This document shows, piece after piece, positions 1 to 8,530 of a stretch of 64,000 bases of DNA (position 1 is its first letter; the number at the start of each line of letters is the position of its first letter). Origin of the DNA: CAXBNB01 sp040222275 (GTDB taxonomy: Bacteria > Bacteroidota > Bacteroidia > Cytophagales > Cyclobacteriaceae); contig JAVKDJ010000036.1 of NCBI GenBank assembly GCA_040222275.1, positions 68,174 through 132,173 of the forward strand, read 5' to 3'. Under the pieces are notes generated by a model, which was given only the letters and a program-made list of their open reading frames with translations, was not told the DNA's origin and made no database searches. Position numbers and translations under genes: made by a program.

Positions 1-38
1 GTTATCTTTCCCGGATTACTGTCAACCCAGGCGAATAC

Positions 39-1643
39 ATGAATTCACACAAAACAGTCACCTGCTGGCTTATATTGGTCACACTTCTGCCAACATGGCT
101 CTATGGCCAACGTCGCGCCAGCGAACCCTTTGATGTACTTCACTACAATTTTTCGATCGGCCTGACAGATGAATCGGATATCATAAAGGGGGAAGCGGAA
201 ATCCAGTTCCAACTTCCTCACACCGATGTAGATACCCTTACATTGGACCTTGTGGCGCAAATCAAAGAAGGAAAAGGCATGAAAGTAGTGAGTGTGAACA
301 TCTGGACAGATCCAGTCAATTTTTCCCAAGAAGAAGAGACACTCAAAATTTTTGGTAACCTAAACCCTGTGCAAAAAGACACCTTATCCCTCAAAATAGC
401 ATATATGGGTGCCCCGCAAGACGGGCTCATAATCAGTGAAAGCAAATTTGGGCGAAGGACATTTTTTTCAGACCACTGGCCCAACAGGGTCCACCATTGG
501 CTACCTGTAGTGGACCACCCGTCCGACAAGGCAACCTGCGAGTTTAGGGTGACTGCACCCTCGCTGTATTCGGTGGTGGGCAATGGCACATTGCTGGAAG
601 AAAGTAACTTGGGCGATGGCTCTAAATTTACCCATTGGAAGCAAAACCAACCCATCCCTACCAAAGTAATGGCCATGGGTGTGGCAAACTTTTCCATACA
701 ATACACCGGTGATGTAAAGGGTGTACCTGTGAGTAGCTGGGTGTTCCCGGAAAATAGGACCGAAGGATTTTATGATTACGCTGTAGGAAAAGACATCCTG
801 CAATATTTCACTAGGATGCTGGGTGACTACCCTTTTGACAAACTGGCCCACATACAGTCGAAAACCAAATGGGGTGGAATGGAAAATGCGTCCGCAATTT
901 TTTATACCGAAAAGTCCGTAACCGGTAACCGAAAATACGAAAAGACCATTGCACATGAAACGGCACACCAGTGGTTTGGCAACTATGTAACCGAATCGGA
1001 CTGGAAGGATATCTGGCTGAGCGAGGGTTTTGCCACCTACCTGACCCACCTCTACACAGAATCCAAATATGGCCGGGAACAAATGGAGCACGACATGAAG
1101 GTAGATACCGAAAAAATCAAAAGGTTTATAACAAAATACCCAAACTCCTCGGTAGTAGAAAATGAATCCACCAACCTGAATTACCTGATCAACGCCAATT
1201 CTTATCAAAAGGCAAGCTGGATTCTACACATGCTCCGGCACGAAACGGGTGACGATGCGTTCTTCGAAATACTCCATGTATATCTAAAGAAGTTTCCTTA
1301 TGCCAATGCCAGCTCCAAAGATTTCGTCGAAATCGTCAATCACGTCACCGGCAACAAATATGGTTGGTTTTTTGATCAGTGGCTCAAAAGGCCAGGAATA
1401 CCACAGGTCAATTTTTCCTGGGCCTATGACAAAAACAAGGTCAATCTGGTCTTCACCCAGGCGGATGGTCCTTATATGCTGCCACTAGACATACAACTGG
1501 AATATGAAGATGGGGAAATCAAAAAACTAAAAAGTGGCATATCTGAAAAAACCGAAACCATAACAATAAAATCCAAAGATCTGCCCAGCGCCATCACAAT
1601 CGACCCTGATTGCTGGCTCTTAGCTGAGGTCAATGAAGAATAA
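39..1643 (+). CDS. M1 family zinc aminopeptidase, secreted
   Basis: Gluzincin metallopeptidase that removes N-terminal residues from peptides, probably in the periplasm or outside the cell. The zinc site is visible: HETAH at residues 306-310 with the third ligand Glu329 in WLSEGF, 18 residues later. The M1 substrate-anchoring motif is present as GGMEN at 279-283. Residues 1-23 look like a signal peptide ending before QRR. At 534 residues it is short for M1 enzymes, which often exceed 600. It keeps the N-terminal beta domain and the catalytic domain and has little of the C-terminal helical domain. It overlaps or nearly abuts the M61 peptidase downstream, suggesting one peptide-utilisation operon. 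The family call is secure; the substrate is unknown. Confidence 0.93.
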   Translation: MNSHKTVTCWLILVTLLPTWLYGQRRASEPFDVLHYNFSIGLTDESDIIKGEAEIQFQLPHTDVDTLTLDLVAQIKEGKGMKVVSVNIWTDPVNFSQEEETLKIFGNLNPVQKDTLSLKIAYMGAPQDGLIISESKFGRRTFFSDHWPNRVHHWLPVVDHPSDKATCEFRVTAPSLYSVVGNGTLLEESNLGDGSKFTHWKQNQPIPTKVMAMGVANFSIQYTGDVKGVPVSSWVFPENRTEGFYDYAVGKDILQYFTRMLGDYPFDKLAHIQSKTKWGGMENASAIFYTEKSVTGNRKYEKTIAHETAHQWFGNYVTESDWKDIWLSEGFATYLTHLYTESKYGREQMEHDMKVDTEKIKRFITKYPNSSVVENESTNLNYLINANSYQKASWILHMLRHETGDDAFFEILHVYLKKFPYANASSKDFVEIVNHVTGNKYGWFFDQWLKRPGIPQVNFSWAYDKNKVNLVFTQADGPYMLPLDIQLEYEDGEIKKLKSGISEKTETITIKSKDLPSAITIDPDCWLLAEVNEE

Positions 1644-1671
1644 GCCTATTTGTAGCATAGTATCAAAAACC

Positions 1672-3573
1672 ATGAACCAACCTTTAGAAAAAAGTGGTAT
1701 GCCGAAAAAAAGGACTGTCAGAAGAATGCTAATAACCCATGCGGCAGGGTTGTTATTTTTCCTGATACTATCTGCAAGCACAGCATTCCCACAGCACGGC
1801 TATCAGATTTACATCAACCTCAACCGTGTAATTGATGACCAGGTAGAAGTGCGCATAGAGCTGCCACCAGTAGCTGAGGATGAAGTGGAATTCCATTTCC
1901 CTAAAATAGTGCCGGGTACTTATACCATTTACGATTTTGGGCGGTTCATATCAGGTTTCAGGGCTTTTGACAAAGACGGCAACCAATTGGTAACCGACAG
2001 CCTTTCTGTCAACCGCAAGCTAATCAGGGACGCACAAAAACTATCTACCATCAGCTACTGGGTGGAAGACACCTATGATAGCAAAAAGGGAAATATTGTA
2101 TTCGAACCCGCAGGCACCAACATCGAAGATAGAAAGAATTTTATACTGAATACTTTTGGCTTTGCGGGATATCTGAAAAACTACAAGGACCTGCCTTTTA
2201 CCCTCCACATTACACACCCCGTGAATATGTATGGCTCTACTGCCCTTGCCAAGACAACACAGGCCGATTCGCTCGATACTTTCAGGGCTGCCAACTATTC
2301 CGACCTGGCCGATGGCCCTATCATGTATTGCGTGCCAGACACCACCAGCTTCGAAATGGGTGGTGCTAAAATCCTTGTATCCGTGTATTCACCCAACGCA
2401 GTATCCAAATCCAACCTAGTATCCGGCTATATCCGGGAAACGCTGGAAGCGCAAAAGGATTACCTCGGGGGGCAGTTGCCCATAGACCGATATGCCTTTT
2501 TGATCTACCATTTCAATGGTGTATTCAGCGGTTCCCTGGCTGTTGGTGCCCTGGAGCATTCGTATTCGTCGCTCTATAGCATGCCCGAGCTGCACCCTAT
2601 TCTCATTTCACAGACCCTGAAAGACTTCACCGCCCATGAATTTTTTCATATTGTCACCCCCCTCAATATCCATTCGGAAGAAATCAGAAATTTTGATTTT
2701 ATCGAACCCAAAATGTCCAAACACCTTTGGCTCTATGAGGGCGTGACAGAGTATGCCGCCGGGTTGGCCCAAGTGAAATATGGCCAGATGACAATGAAGA
2801 AATACATGGAAGTACTGCTGGGCAAAATAAGTGCTGCGATGCGCTACAATGACGAATTGCCCTTTACAGAGTTGAGCAAAAGATGCCTGGATGAACACAA
2901 GTCCCAGTATGGCAATGTGTATCAAAAAGGGGCACTGATTGGGCTTTGCATGGACATCACGCTACTCAGTCTGTCGGAGGGCAGCTATGGAATACAGGCC
3001 CTGATGGACGACCTGGCGAAAAGGTTTGGAAAAGACAAGGCCTTCCAGGACGATCAATTGTTTGACCTTATTGCAGAAATGACCTATCCGGAAGTACGGG
3101 ATTTTTTCAGCCAATATGTTGAGGGCAACAGCAGTTTGCCCTTGCAGGAGATACTTTCACAGGTGGGTATATTGTATTCACCAGCTGGTACCAGCGCAGA
3201 GTTGTCATTGGGCAATATCCACTTTTCTGCCAATCTATCGGACAGTACAGTGGTAGTGACCGATACTCGCGAAATGAACAGCTTTGGAAAAGAGCTCGGT
3301 TATCAGGAAGGCGACATTATCATTCAGTTCGATAAAAACCCAGTAGATGCCGTCAATTTCGAAGAGGTATTTGAAGGGTACAAAAAAAACAGGCAAAGTG
3401 GTGACAAAATCAGTGTAATCGTACTAAGAAAAAACCTGGACGGTAAGCTAAAAAAACAAAAACTGACCGGCCATGCATTGGAAGTAAAAACCCTATCCCC
3501 AATGAATTTGGAAACAGATCCAAATGCCACCAGTCAGCAGATAGCACTTAGGAAATCATGGATTCTGAAATGA
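1672..3573 (+). CDS. M61 family glycyl aminopeptidase with PDZ domain
   Basis: Peptidase family M61. HEFFH at about residues 322-326 and the downstream Glu of LYEGVTEY (about 356) form the zinc site. The N-terminal half is a beta domain and a PDZ domain lies at about 525-600 (GYQEGDIIIQFD). A basic stretch followed by a hydrophobic run (PKKRTVRR..GLLFFLILSAST) is a signal peptide or anchor. An in-frame ATG at 1633 overlaps the M1 stop; ATGs at 1672 and 1699 give a more normal signal peptide, so 1672 was chosen. The start is uncertain, the reading frame is not. Probably co-transcribed with the M1 aminopeptidase. Confidence 0.9.
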   Translation: MNQPLEKSGMPKKRTVRRMLITHAAGLLFFLILSASTAFPQHGYQIYINLNRVIDDQVEVRIELPPVAEDEVEFHFPKIVPGTYTIYDFGRFISGFRAFDKDGNQLVTDSLSVNRKLIRDAQKLSTISYWVEDTYDSKKGNIVFEPAGTNIEDRKNFILNTFGFAGYLKNYKDLPFTLHITHPVNMYGSTALAKTTQADSLDTFRAANYSDLADGPIMYCVPDTTSFEMGGAKILVSVYSPNAVSKSNLVSGYIRETLEAQKDYLGGQLPIDRYAFLIYHFNGVFSGSLAVGALEHSYSSLYSMPELHPILISQTLKDFTAHEFFHIVTPLNIHSEEIRNFDFIEPKMSKHLWLYEGVTEYAAGLAQVKYGQMTMKKYMEVLLGKISAAMRYNDELPFTELSKRCLDEHKSQYGNVYQKGALIGLCMDITLLSLSEGSYGIQALMDDLAKRFGKDKAFQDDQLFDLIAEMTYPEVRDFFSQYVEGNSSLPLQEILSQVGILYSPAGTSAELSLGNIHFSANLSDSTVVVTDTREMNSFGKELGYQEGDIIIQFDKNPVDAVNFEEVFEGYKKNRQSGDKISVIVLRKNLDGKLKKQKLTGHALEVKTLSPMNLETDPNATSQQIALRKSWILK

Positions 3574-3698
3574 CCTGTATTTTTAAAAATAAAGTTTGAT
3601 ATTCTGTTTGAAAATAAATCAAATTAACAGAAATTATCCATTCTAATAGGAGCTTGCAAAAAGCTTTAAGTTTAGGTCTCATCTATAATAAAAACGGC

Positions 3699-5036
3699 AT
3701 GGCGAAGAAAGGCAGTGAAAAAAAAATATTCGTTTTAGATACTTCAGTCATTTTATACTCACACGATTCCATTATGCATTTTGCGGAGCACGATGTGGGT
3801 ATTCCCATCACAGTACTGGAGGAATTGGACAACTTTAAAAAGGGCAATGACACCATCAATTTTGAAGCCAGGGAGTTTGCCCGGTTGATAGACAAGCTAT
3901 CCGAAGGGCACATGCTACAGGACTGGATTCCCCTGAACGGAAAGACCAAGGGGAAATTCAAGGTACTTATGCATTCCAACCCGAGTACCGATGCGGAAAA
4001 GATTTTTGACGACCACAAAAATGACCACAAAATACTCAATGCCGCCCTCAACCTGCACGAGCAGGAGAAAGACAAGAAAGTGATACTGGTGTCCAAAGAC
4101 ATCAACCTGAGGCTGAAGGCCAAATCCCTCCACCTGAATGCTGAGGACTATGAAACGGGAAAAATAAAGGATGTGCGCACCCTTGTATCGGGCAAGCACG
4201 AACTCAACAAAGTATCGGCTGAAGCCATTAATGACCTTTACACGGATTTTTCGGTCGAAAAAAAGCGCATACTTGGCAAAAGAAAAGCCATCAACAACTG
4301 CTACTACATTGTAAAAAGCGACAAAAACTCGGCACTGGCCTATTACAATCCCGTAACTGACCGCATTGACCATGTAGAGAAAAAGACCGTGTATGGGGTC
4401 AAACCAAGAAACGCTGAGCAGGCATTTGCCATACATGGCATGATGAACCCGGAGGTGAAATTGCTGGCAGTAACGGGTGTGGCCGGTACCGGAAAAACCC
4501 TGCTTGCACTGGCCTCAGCACTGGAGCAGCGGCGAAATTTTAAGCAAATATACCTGGCCAGGCCCATCGTGCCATTGAGCAACAAAGACATTGGCTACCT
4601 GCCCGGTGATATCAAATCTAAGCTCAACCCATACATGGAGCCCCTTTGGGACAATATGAAATTTATCCAAAACCAATACCGGGAAACCGACAAGGAATAC
4701 AGCAGGCTCACCGACATGCTGAACAAAGAAAAACTGCTCATTACCCCGCTGGCCTACATCCGGGGCAGGAGCCTTTCGAACATCTATTTTATAGTGGATG
4801 AAGCTCAAAACCTGACACCCCATGAAGTGAAGACCATTATCACACGAGCCGGGGAGAATACCAAAATCGTATTTACCGGAGATGTGAACCAGATAGATAC
4901 ACCATACCTTGATTCGCAAAGCAACGGCCTTTCTTATCTGGTAGACCGCATTCAGGGGCAGCCCTTGTTTACACATATAAATCTGGAAAAGGGAGAGCGT
5001 TCTGAACTAGCCAATCTTGCCAATGAGTTGTTGTAG
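3699..5036 (+). CDS. PIN domain-PhoH family ATPase
   Basis: PIN-PhoH fusion (YlaK/PhoH2 type). An N-terminal PIN ribonuclease domain (FVLDTSVIL near residue 13, residues 1 to about 140) joins a C-terminal PhoH ATPase with Walker A GVAGTGKT at about 259-266 and Walker B FIVDEAQ at about 365. Family members couple RNA cleavage to helicase-like ATPase activity and are often linked to toxin-antitoxin behaviour or RNA turnover. The ATG at 3699 (MAKKGSEKK) was preferred over an in-frame start at 3654 because the extra 15 residues do not resemble the family N-terminus. No antitoxin-like ORF was found upstream, as is usual for the Bacteroidota form. Confidence 0.92.
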   Translation: MAKKGSEKKIFVLDTSVILYSHDSIMHFAEHDVGIPITVLEELDNFKKGNDTINFEAREFARLIDKLSEGHMLQDWIPLNGKTKGKFKVLMHSNPSTDAEKIFDDHKNDHKILNAALNLHEQEKDKKVILVSKDINLRLKAKSLHLNAEDYETGKIKDVRTLVSGKHELNKVSAEAINDLYTDFSVEKKRILGKRKAINNCYYIVKSDKNSALAYYNPVTDRIDHVEKKTVYGVKPRNAEQAFAIHGMMNPEVKLLAVTGVAGTGKTLLALASALEQRRNFKQIYLARPIVPLSNKDIGYLPGDIKSKLNPYMEPLWDNMKFIQNQYRETDKEYSRLTDMLNKEKLLITPLAYIRGRSLSNIYFIVDEAQNLTPHEVKTIITRAGENTKIVFTGDVNQIDTPYLDSQSNGLSYLVDRIQGQPLFTHINLEKGERSELANLANELL

Positions 5037-5041
5037 GGGAT

Positions 5042-5061
5042 AAACCAGGGTTCTCTGGTTT
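5042..5061 (+). terminator. Weak hairpin after the PIN-PhoH gene
   Basis: A perfect 7-bp stem AAACCAG/CTGGTTT with a 6-nt loop starts five bases after the stop codon. The following T run is short, so termination efficiency is uncertain. Confidence 0.45.
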
Positions 5062-5071
5062 CGATTAGGTC

Positions 5072-5485
5072 AATGGCTCCAATAGCGAGTCACTCTTATC
5101 TAACTTTACACGAGGTAAAACGGTCGGATTTGGGCAACTCAGGCTTTTCAGGTTTCCAAAACCTGGAAAGTCTTAGAAACTCGCAGGCTTCTCTATTGGG
5201 GCTATCAAAAAGGCATGGTATTACAAACCCTCTTTACGAAAAGCGCTTCAATTTTTCTCAAAAGAGACCCTTCCTTCGTCAGGGTGACAAATCAGGCTGA
5301 ATTGGGACAAACTTTGGAGCGTTGATTCCTAAACTAATCCTGATTTTTCGCTGTGGCTACCTGAGGCAATATTTTCAAGGCATGTTTGATACATTCTATT
5401 GTGCTTGCAGAATAGTTCCATTATTTTAGTAAAATGGCAAAGTGGGTGAACCTGTTCCATTTGACAGGACAGCACACTCTTTATT
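5072..5485. other. Gene-free stretch with an extended imperfect hairpin
   Basis: No convincing gene lies between 5037 and 5485. A 75-codon ORF here lacks any protein-like pattern. The DNA can fold: outer arms at about 5073-5090 and 5193-5212 share CCAATAG(C/A)GAG in inverted orientation. The centre holds a nearly perfect stem, CTTTTCAGGTTT and AAACCTGGAAAG, flanking CC at about 5142-5167. Another small hairpin, ACCCT..AGGGT, sits near 5270-5284. This could be a structured RNA or a palindromic intergenic repeat. Confidence 0.4.
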
Positions 5486-6364
5486 ATGAAAAACATATTT
5501 GTATTACTGTTGGTTGGAATTTTCCATTTCCAGGCTAGCCTGGCGCAACAGACCGGCAAAGTCAATTACGAGCAACTGGGCATTTCATTTACCATCCCTA
5601 CGGGATGGACTGGCCAGGAAACCAACGATGTTTACCTCATTACCTCCCAGACAAAAGCAGGGGCCATTCTTCTTTCAGTTGAGGACTATGGTTCACAAGA
5701 CCAAATGAAAGCAGACATGGAGGCTGGCTATCGGGAAGCCGGTGGTACTGATTTAAAACCTGCCGGCCCAATTTCTGCGAAGGACAGCAATACGCTCTGT
5801 GGGGAATACTCGGGAATGCTCGAAGGACAGGCCGCCAAAGCGTATATTACCGGCACCATCAATCCATACGGGCAGGATGTGTTCATAATGGCCGTTACCA
5901 CAGCAGACATATATTCTGATGAATACAAGCAACTCGCTATATCCCTGGAAAAAAGCCTGGTCTTTGCCAAACCTGAAGCATCACCCGCTTCAGAAGACTG
6001 GAAGACACTTTTGTCCGGTGTGAAATTAACATATATGGACTCCTATTCCTCCAACTCCTACAGCGCCGGAGGTGTTTCGGGAGGTTATAGTACCGAGAAT
6101 GTGTTCGACCTTTGCAGCCAGGGCTATTTCATCTATTATGGTAGTGATAATATGGCGGTCGGGGGCAGTGCTTCTTCAGGGTACTCAAGTAGTAGCGGCA
6201 GGGGAAGCGGGCAATGGGAAGTAGTGGGAAATACCCTTCGGTTGAAATTTCAAAATGGCAAAATATGGGAATACGAATTGAGATTGGAAGAAGGTAAAAC
6301 CTATCTCAATGGCCAGCGCTACTTCCGCACCTGGGATGGTGACTATGCTCCAAAGTGTGAATAG
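5486..6364 (+). CDS. Secreted hypothetical protein, PsbP-like N-terminal region
   Basis: A clear signal peptide (MKNIFVLLLVGIFHFQASLA, then QQTG) indicates export. Residues about 22-160 resemble lipid- or PsbP/MOG1-like beta folds (YEQLGISFTIPTGWTG, then a repeated strand pattern). Residues about 170-292 form a second region with a Ser/Gly-rich linker (SGYSSSSGRGSG) and a lipocalin-like or META-like ending (GQWEVVGNTLRLKFQNG). No catalytic motif is seen. The gene stands alone, with gaps over 250 bp on both sides apart from unrelated repeats. Function unknown. Confidence 0.75.
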   Translation: MKNIFVLLLVGIFHFQASLAQQTGKVNYEQLGISFTIPTGWTGQETNDVYLITSQTKAGAILLSVEDYGSQDQMKADMEAGYREAGGTDLKPAGPISAKDSNTLCGEYSGMLEGQAAKAYITGTINPYGQDVFIMAVTTADIYSDEYKQLAISLEKSLVFAKPEASPASEDWKTLLSGVKLTYMDSYSSNSYSAGGVSGGYSTENVFDLCSQGYFIYYGSDNMAVGGSASSGYSSSSGRGSGQWEVVGNTLRLKFQNGKIWEYELRLEEGKTYLNGQRYFRTWDGDYAPKCE

Positions 6365-6622
6365 ATGTGTACCACAAAACCTGATTTGCCTACGCGGGTT
6401 AAATTGAGGAAAAGTGGCTCACCAGATACCATTACACTATTTGCCACAATAAATTTACTTTTTGTATCTTTAGCAAATGGCAACTGTAGAAATAAAGTCC
6501 AATTCGCACTCATTATTTGACACAACAGAAAACCCAAAGGCCTTTAACCCCTCCAATCGTCCTTCTCTTTGTTATACTTCAGAAGCAAACGATTAACACT
6601 GAAATTCTAAAAACAAATAATC

Positions 6623-6928
6623 ATGGTAAAAATAATCGTAATGTATGGGCACCCGGCAGATCCTGCTGCTTTTGAAGCCTACTATTCAGAAACGCACCTT
6701 CCAATTGCTGCAAAAATACCCGGTGTGGCCCGGGTCGAGCTCACAAAATTTGTTGGTACACCAGACGGAAGTGAACCCTCACAATATCGAATGGCCGAAC
6801 TATATTTTGACTCCATGGAAGAATTGCAAAAGCAAATGGGTTCGCCAGAAGGTCAGGCCGCCGTAAACGATATTCCCAACTTTGCAACCGGAGGTGTTGA
6901 TGTGATTATTGGGGAAGTCCAGGGTTGA
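6623..6928 (+). CDS. EthD family protein
   Basis: A 101-residue ferredoxin-like alpha-beta barrel protein of the EthD family. The pattern VKIIVMYGHPADPAAFEAYY, then THLPIA and a C-terminal GGVDVIIGEV, is typical. EthD proteins are small dimeric proteins, some linked to ether degradation or quinone/polyketide chemistry; most have no defined role. An AT-rich leader of about 250 bp precedes it. It is followed at about 6934 by the first copy of the repeat described at 6954-7108. Confidence 0.85.
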   Translation: MVKIIVMYGHPADPAAFEAYYSETHLPIAAKIPGVARVELTKFVGTPDGSEPSQYRMAELYFDSMEELQKQMGSPEGQAAVNDIPNFATGGVDVIIGEVQG

Positions 6929-6933
6929 TAGTC

Positions 6934-7108
6934 ATTTCGGCGTATGGATCAAACACTCCAAGGCTTCCTTATTCCTTAGATTTTCTGTTCTCTGGGTTTA
7001 GCAGTCACTTTATGGAAATCGGTGTTTTCATCTGCCTGTATGGTTTTACAAACCCTTAAAATATATAGGTCTCCAAAGTGCACATGCTTAAATGTTGTGA
7101 GACATTAG
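6934..7108 (+). repeat. Intergenic repeat, copy A
   Basis: First of three diverged copies. The core starts at 6954 with CTCCAAGG, continues with CCTTAGATTTTCTGTTC (6973-6990) and TGTTTTCATCTG (7023-7034), and ends in a TATATAGG run. At 7085-7108 TGCTTAAATGTTGTGA matches the end of copy B. It follows the EthD gene in the same orientation as copies B and C follow their genes. Confidence 0.6.
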
Positions 7109-7148
7109 TGATACTGGTATGTGACATGTATTTCATTTAACTTTGAAT

Positions 7149-7607
7149 ATGATCAAATCGGTGTACTTGGACACGTCTGTTTTTGGAGGATATTTTGACG
7201 AAGAGTTTTCGGCGAACACTATTCCTTTTTTTGAACGAATAGCGGAAGAACGTATAACAGTAATTATTTCTGAAGTGCTTGAAGATGAACTTTCTGGCGC
7301 ACCCGATTTCGTGAAAGAACTTTTTGAACATATCCTCAATGGAGAGACCGAATATGTCAACGTGACCTCAGAAGTGGAGAACTTAGCAGAGACATATATT
7401 AAGGAAAAAGTAGTTGGCCAGACGAGTTTTGTTGACTGCACTCATATAGCACTTGCAACGGTCAACAAGGCTGATATTTTGGTAAGTTGGAATTTTAAGC
7501 ACATTGTAAATATTGACAGAATCAGGGGATACAACTCTGTCAATATGAAACTTGGTTATCCCATTCTAGAAATTCGAACGCCTAAAGAAATTTTCAAGTA
7601 TGATTAA
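7149..7607 (+). CDS. PIN domain ribonuclease, probable toxin of a type II TA pair
   Basis: A 152-residue PIN-domain protein. The acidic positions expected in the nuclease site are visible: Asp8 (YLDTSV), Glu42 (ISEVLEDEL), Asp96 (FVDCTH) and Asp109, with the common SWNFKH motif at 114-118. PIN toxins cleave RNA and are neutralised by a partner. The stop codon overlaps a 53-codon ORF (7600-7761), giving a toxin-first arrangement. The ATG at 7149 is preferred over a TTG six bases upstream. By eye the gene is more AT-rich than its neighbours and is flanked by intergenic repeats, suggesting acquisition. Confidence 0.85.
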   Translation: MIKSVYLDTSVFGGYFDEEFSANTIPFFERIAEERITVIISEVLEDELSGAPDFVKELFEHILNGETEYVNVTSEVENLAETYIKEKVVGQTSFVDCTHIALATVNKADILVSWNFKHIVNIDRIRGYNSVNMKLGYPILEIRTPKEIFKYD

Positions 7608-7761
7608 CAAGAAAGTAAAAACGGTTAAGGGATTGGTACAGCAATTACGAACAGTAAGGGACAGGATGAACGTTGAATTGGAGAATATGACACCTGAACA
7701 GCGGACTGAGTATTTCGTAAAACTACGGGCCAAAAGTCACTCTCCACAACAAACGACATAG
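7600..7761 (+). CDS. Small partner protein, probable antitoxin of the PIN toxin
   Basis: A 53-codon ORF starting with ATGATT inside the last codons of the PIN gene (8-base overlap) and ending in TAG at 7759-7761. The product is basic and helical: MINKKVKTVKGLVQQLRTVR at the start, then a conserved-looking NMTPEQRTEYFVKLR segment. Small proteins with an RD-x-M...M(T/S)PEE pattern are commonly encoded just after PIN genes of this type in Bacteroidota and cyanobacteria. The translational overlap and family pattern support a cognate antitoxin; direct evidence is absent. Confidence 0.7.
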   Translation: MINKKVKTVKGLVQQLRTVRDRMNVELENMTPEQRTEYFVKLRAKSHSPQQTT

Positions 7762-7849
7762 CACATGCCTCTAAGGGTATTCTTAAAAACACTGAACCAG
7801 CTACATTTGACTGGATACTAAGCTTACACCCTTTTGGCGTGGAGAGTGA
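7737..7849. repeat. 11-bp inverted repeat spanning the end of the TA pair
   Basis: TCACTCTCCAC at 7737-7747 is repeated in inverted orientation as GTGGAGAGTGA at 7839-7849. The 113-bp unit covers the last codons of the small ORF and runs into copy B of the intergenic repeat. Its size and position, at the 3' end of a gene, resemble a recombination site of a mobile cassette, but the sequence does not fit the integron attC consensus. Confidence 0.45.
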
Positions 7850-8074
7850 ACCCTATAGACAGCACGCTCCAAGGGCTCCTTCGTCCTTAGGTTTCCTGTT
7901 CACTTGACTTTGATGGCCTCTTAATTGAGATAACCCTTAGAGCGTTATTTTCATCTATTTTGTTTAGTTTTAAAAACTATAAAAGAGATTGATGAAGTAA
8001 AAATCCAGTGGATTTGATGTTGGCATATATCAGGTAATACCACTAGATATATGCTAAAATGTTGTGATCCCTAA
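7835..8074 (+). repeat. Intergenic repeat, copy B, with internal hairpin
   Basis: Second copy, filling the gap between the TA pair and the next gene. The core begins CTCCAAGG (about 7866) and continues CCTTAGGTTTCCTGTTCA, AACCCTTAGAGCGTT and TTTTCATCT. Compared with copy A it carries an extra piece holding a perfect 9-bp inverted repeat GCATATATC/GATATATGC (8022-8053). The loop contains the palindrome GGTAATACC. The end, TGCTAAAATGTTGTGA (8051-8066), matches the end of copy A. Confidence 0.6.
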
Positions 8075-8091
8075 CTCGAAATACCATCAGA

Positions 8092-8523
8092 TTGAAAAAA
8101 AAACGATCTAAACCTGTATTCTATTGGGAAATGCATTATGCCATGATTTATATACTTCCAATAGTGATTGTATTAATCTTCTCCTACCAGATTTATGAGA
8201 AGTATTTTGCTCCAGAACCGATAAATGAAGCTTACTGCTATTGTATAGATTCCAAAAGTAGACTTTACTATGCGGAACTTCATTTTAGAGCAGAAGACGC
8301 TCAAAAATCCGCTGAAAAAATGATTAAATGTCAATTTGACGAAACTGCTTCCGATCGTATAACCCCTGGCTCTTTAGTTTCAATTTATAGATATTATGGA
8401 GACCCTGTCGTTGCAAAAGTGGAATGGACCTGGACTTCCTTCCGAGGAACGGAAATAACCGAATCAGGTTGGGTGCCAATTAAATGTCTGCATGATACGA
8501 TAGATTCAAGATTAATACGGTAA
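8092..8523 (+). CDS. Small membrane-anchored hypothetical protein
   Basis: A 143-residue protein with one N-terminal membrane helix (about residues 17-35, MIYILPIVIVLIFSYQIYEKY) and a soluble C-terminal part containing CYCID and a WTWTSFRGTEI segment. No family recognised. The chosen start is TTG at 8092, preceded in frame by a stop at 8065; the first ATG lies at residue 14 and would cut into the region before the helix. It is preceded by repeat copy B and followed by copy C. By eye it is AT-rich relative to the core genes. Confidence 0.6.
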   Translation: MKKKRSKPVFYWEMHYAMIYILPIVIVLIFSYQIYEKYFAPEPINEAYCYCIDSKSRLYYAELHFRAEDAQKSAEKMIKCQFDETASDRITPGSLVSIYRYYGDPVVAKVEWTWTSFRGTEITESGWVPIKCLHDTIDSRLIR

Positions 8524-8530
8524 TACCCTG

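Noticed and set aside
5073..5300. 75-codon plus-strand ORF
   Set aside because: It overlaps the folded intergenic element, has no family pattern and an unusual composition; the DNA structure explains it better.
7138..7145. TAACTTTG as the PIN gene promoter
   Set aside because: It matches the -7 consensus but ends three bases before the ATG, so a transcript from it would start at or after the start codon; likely chance.
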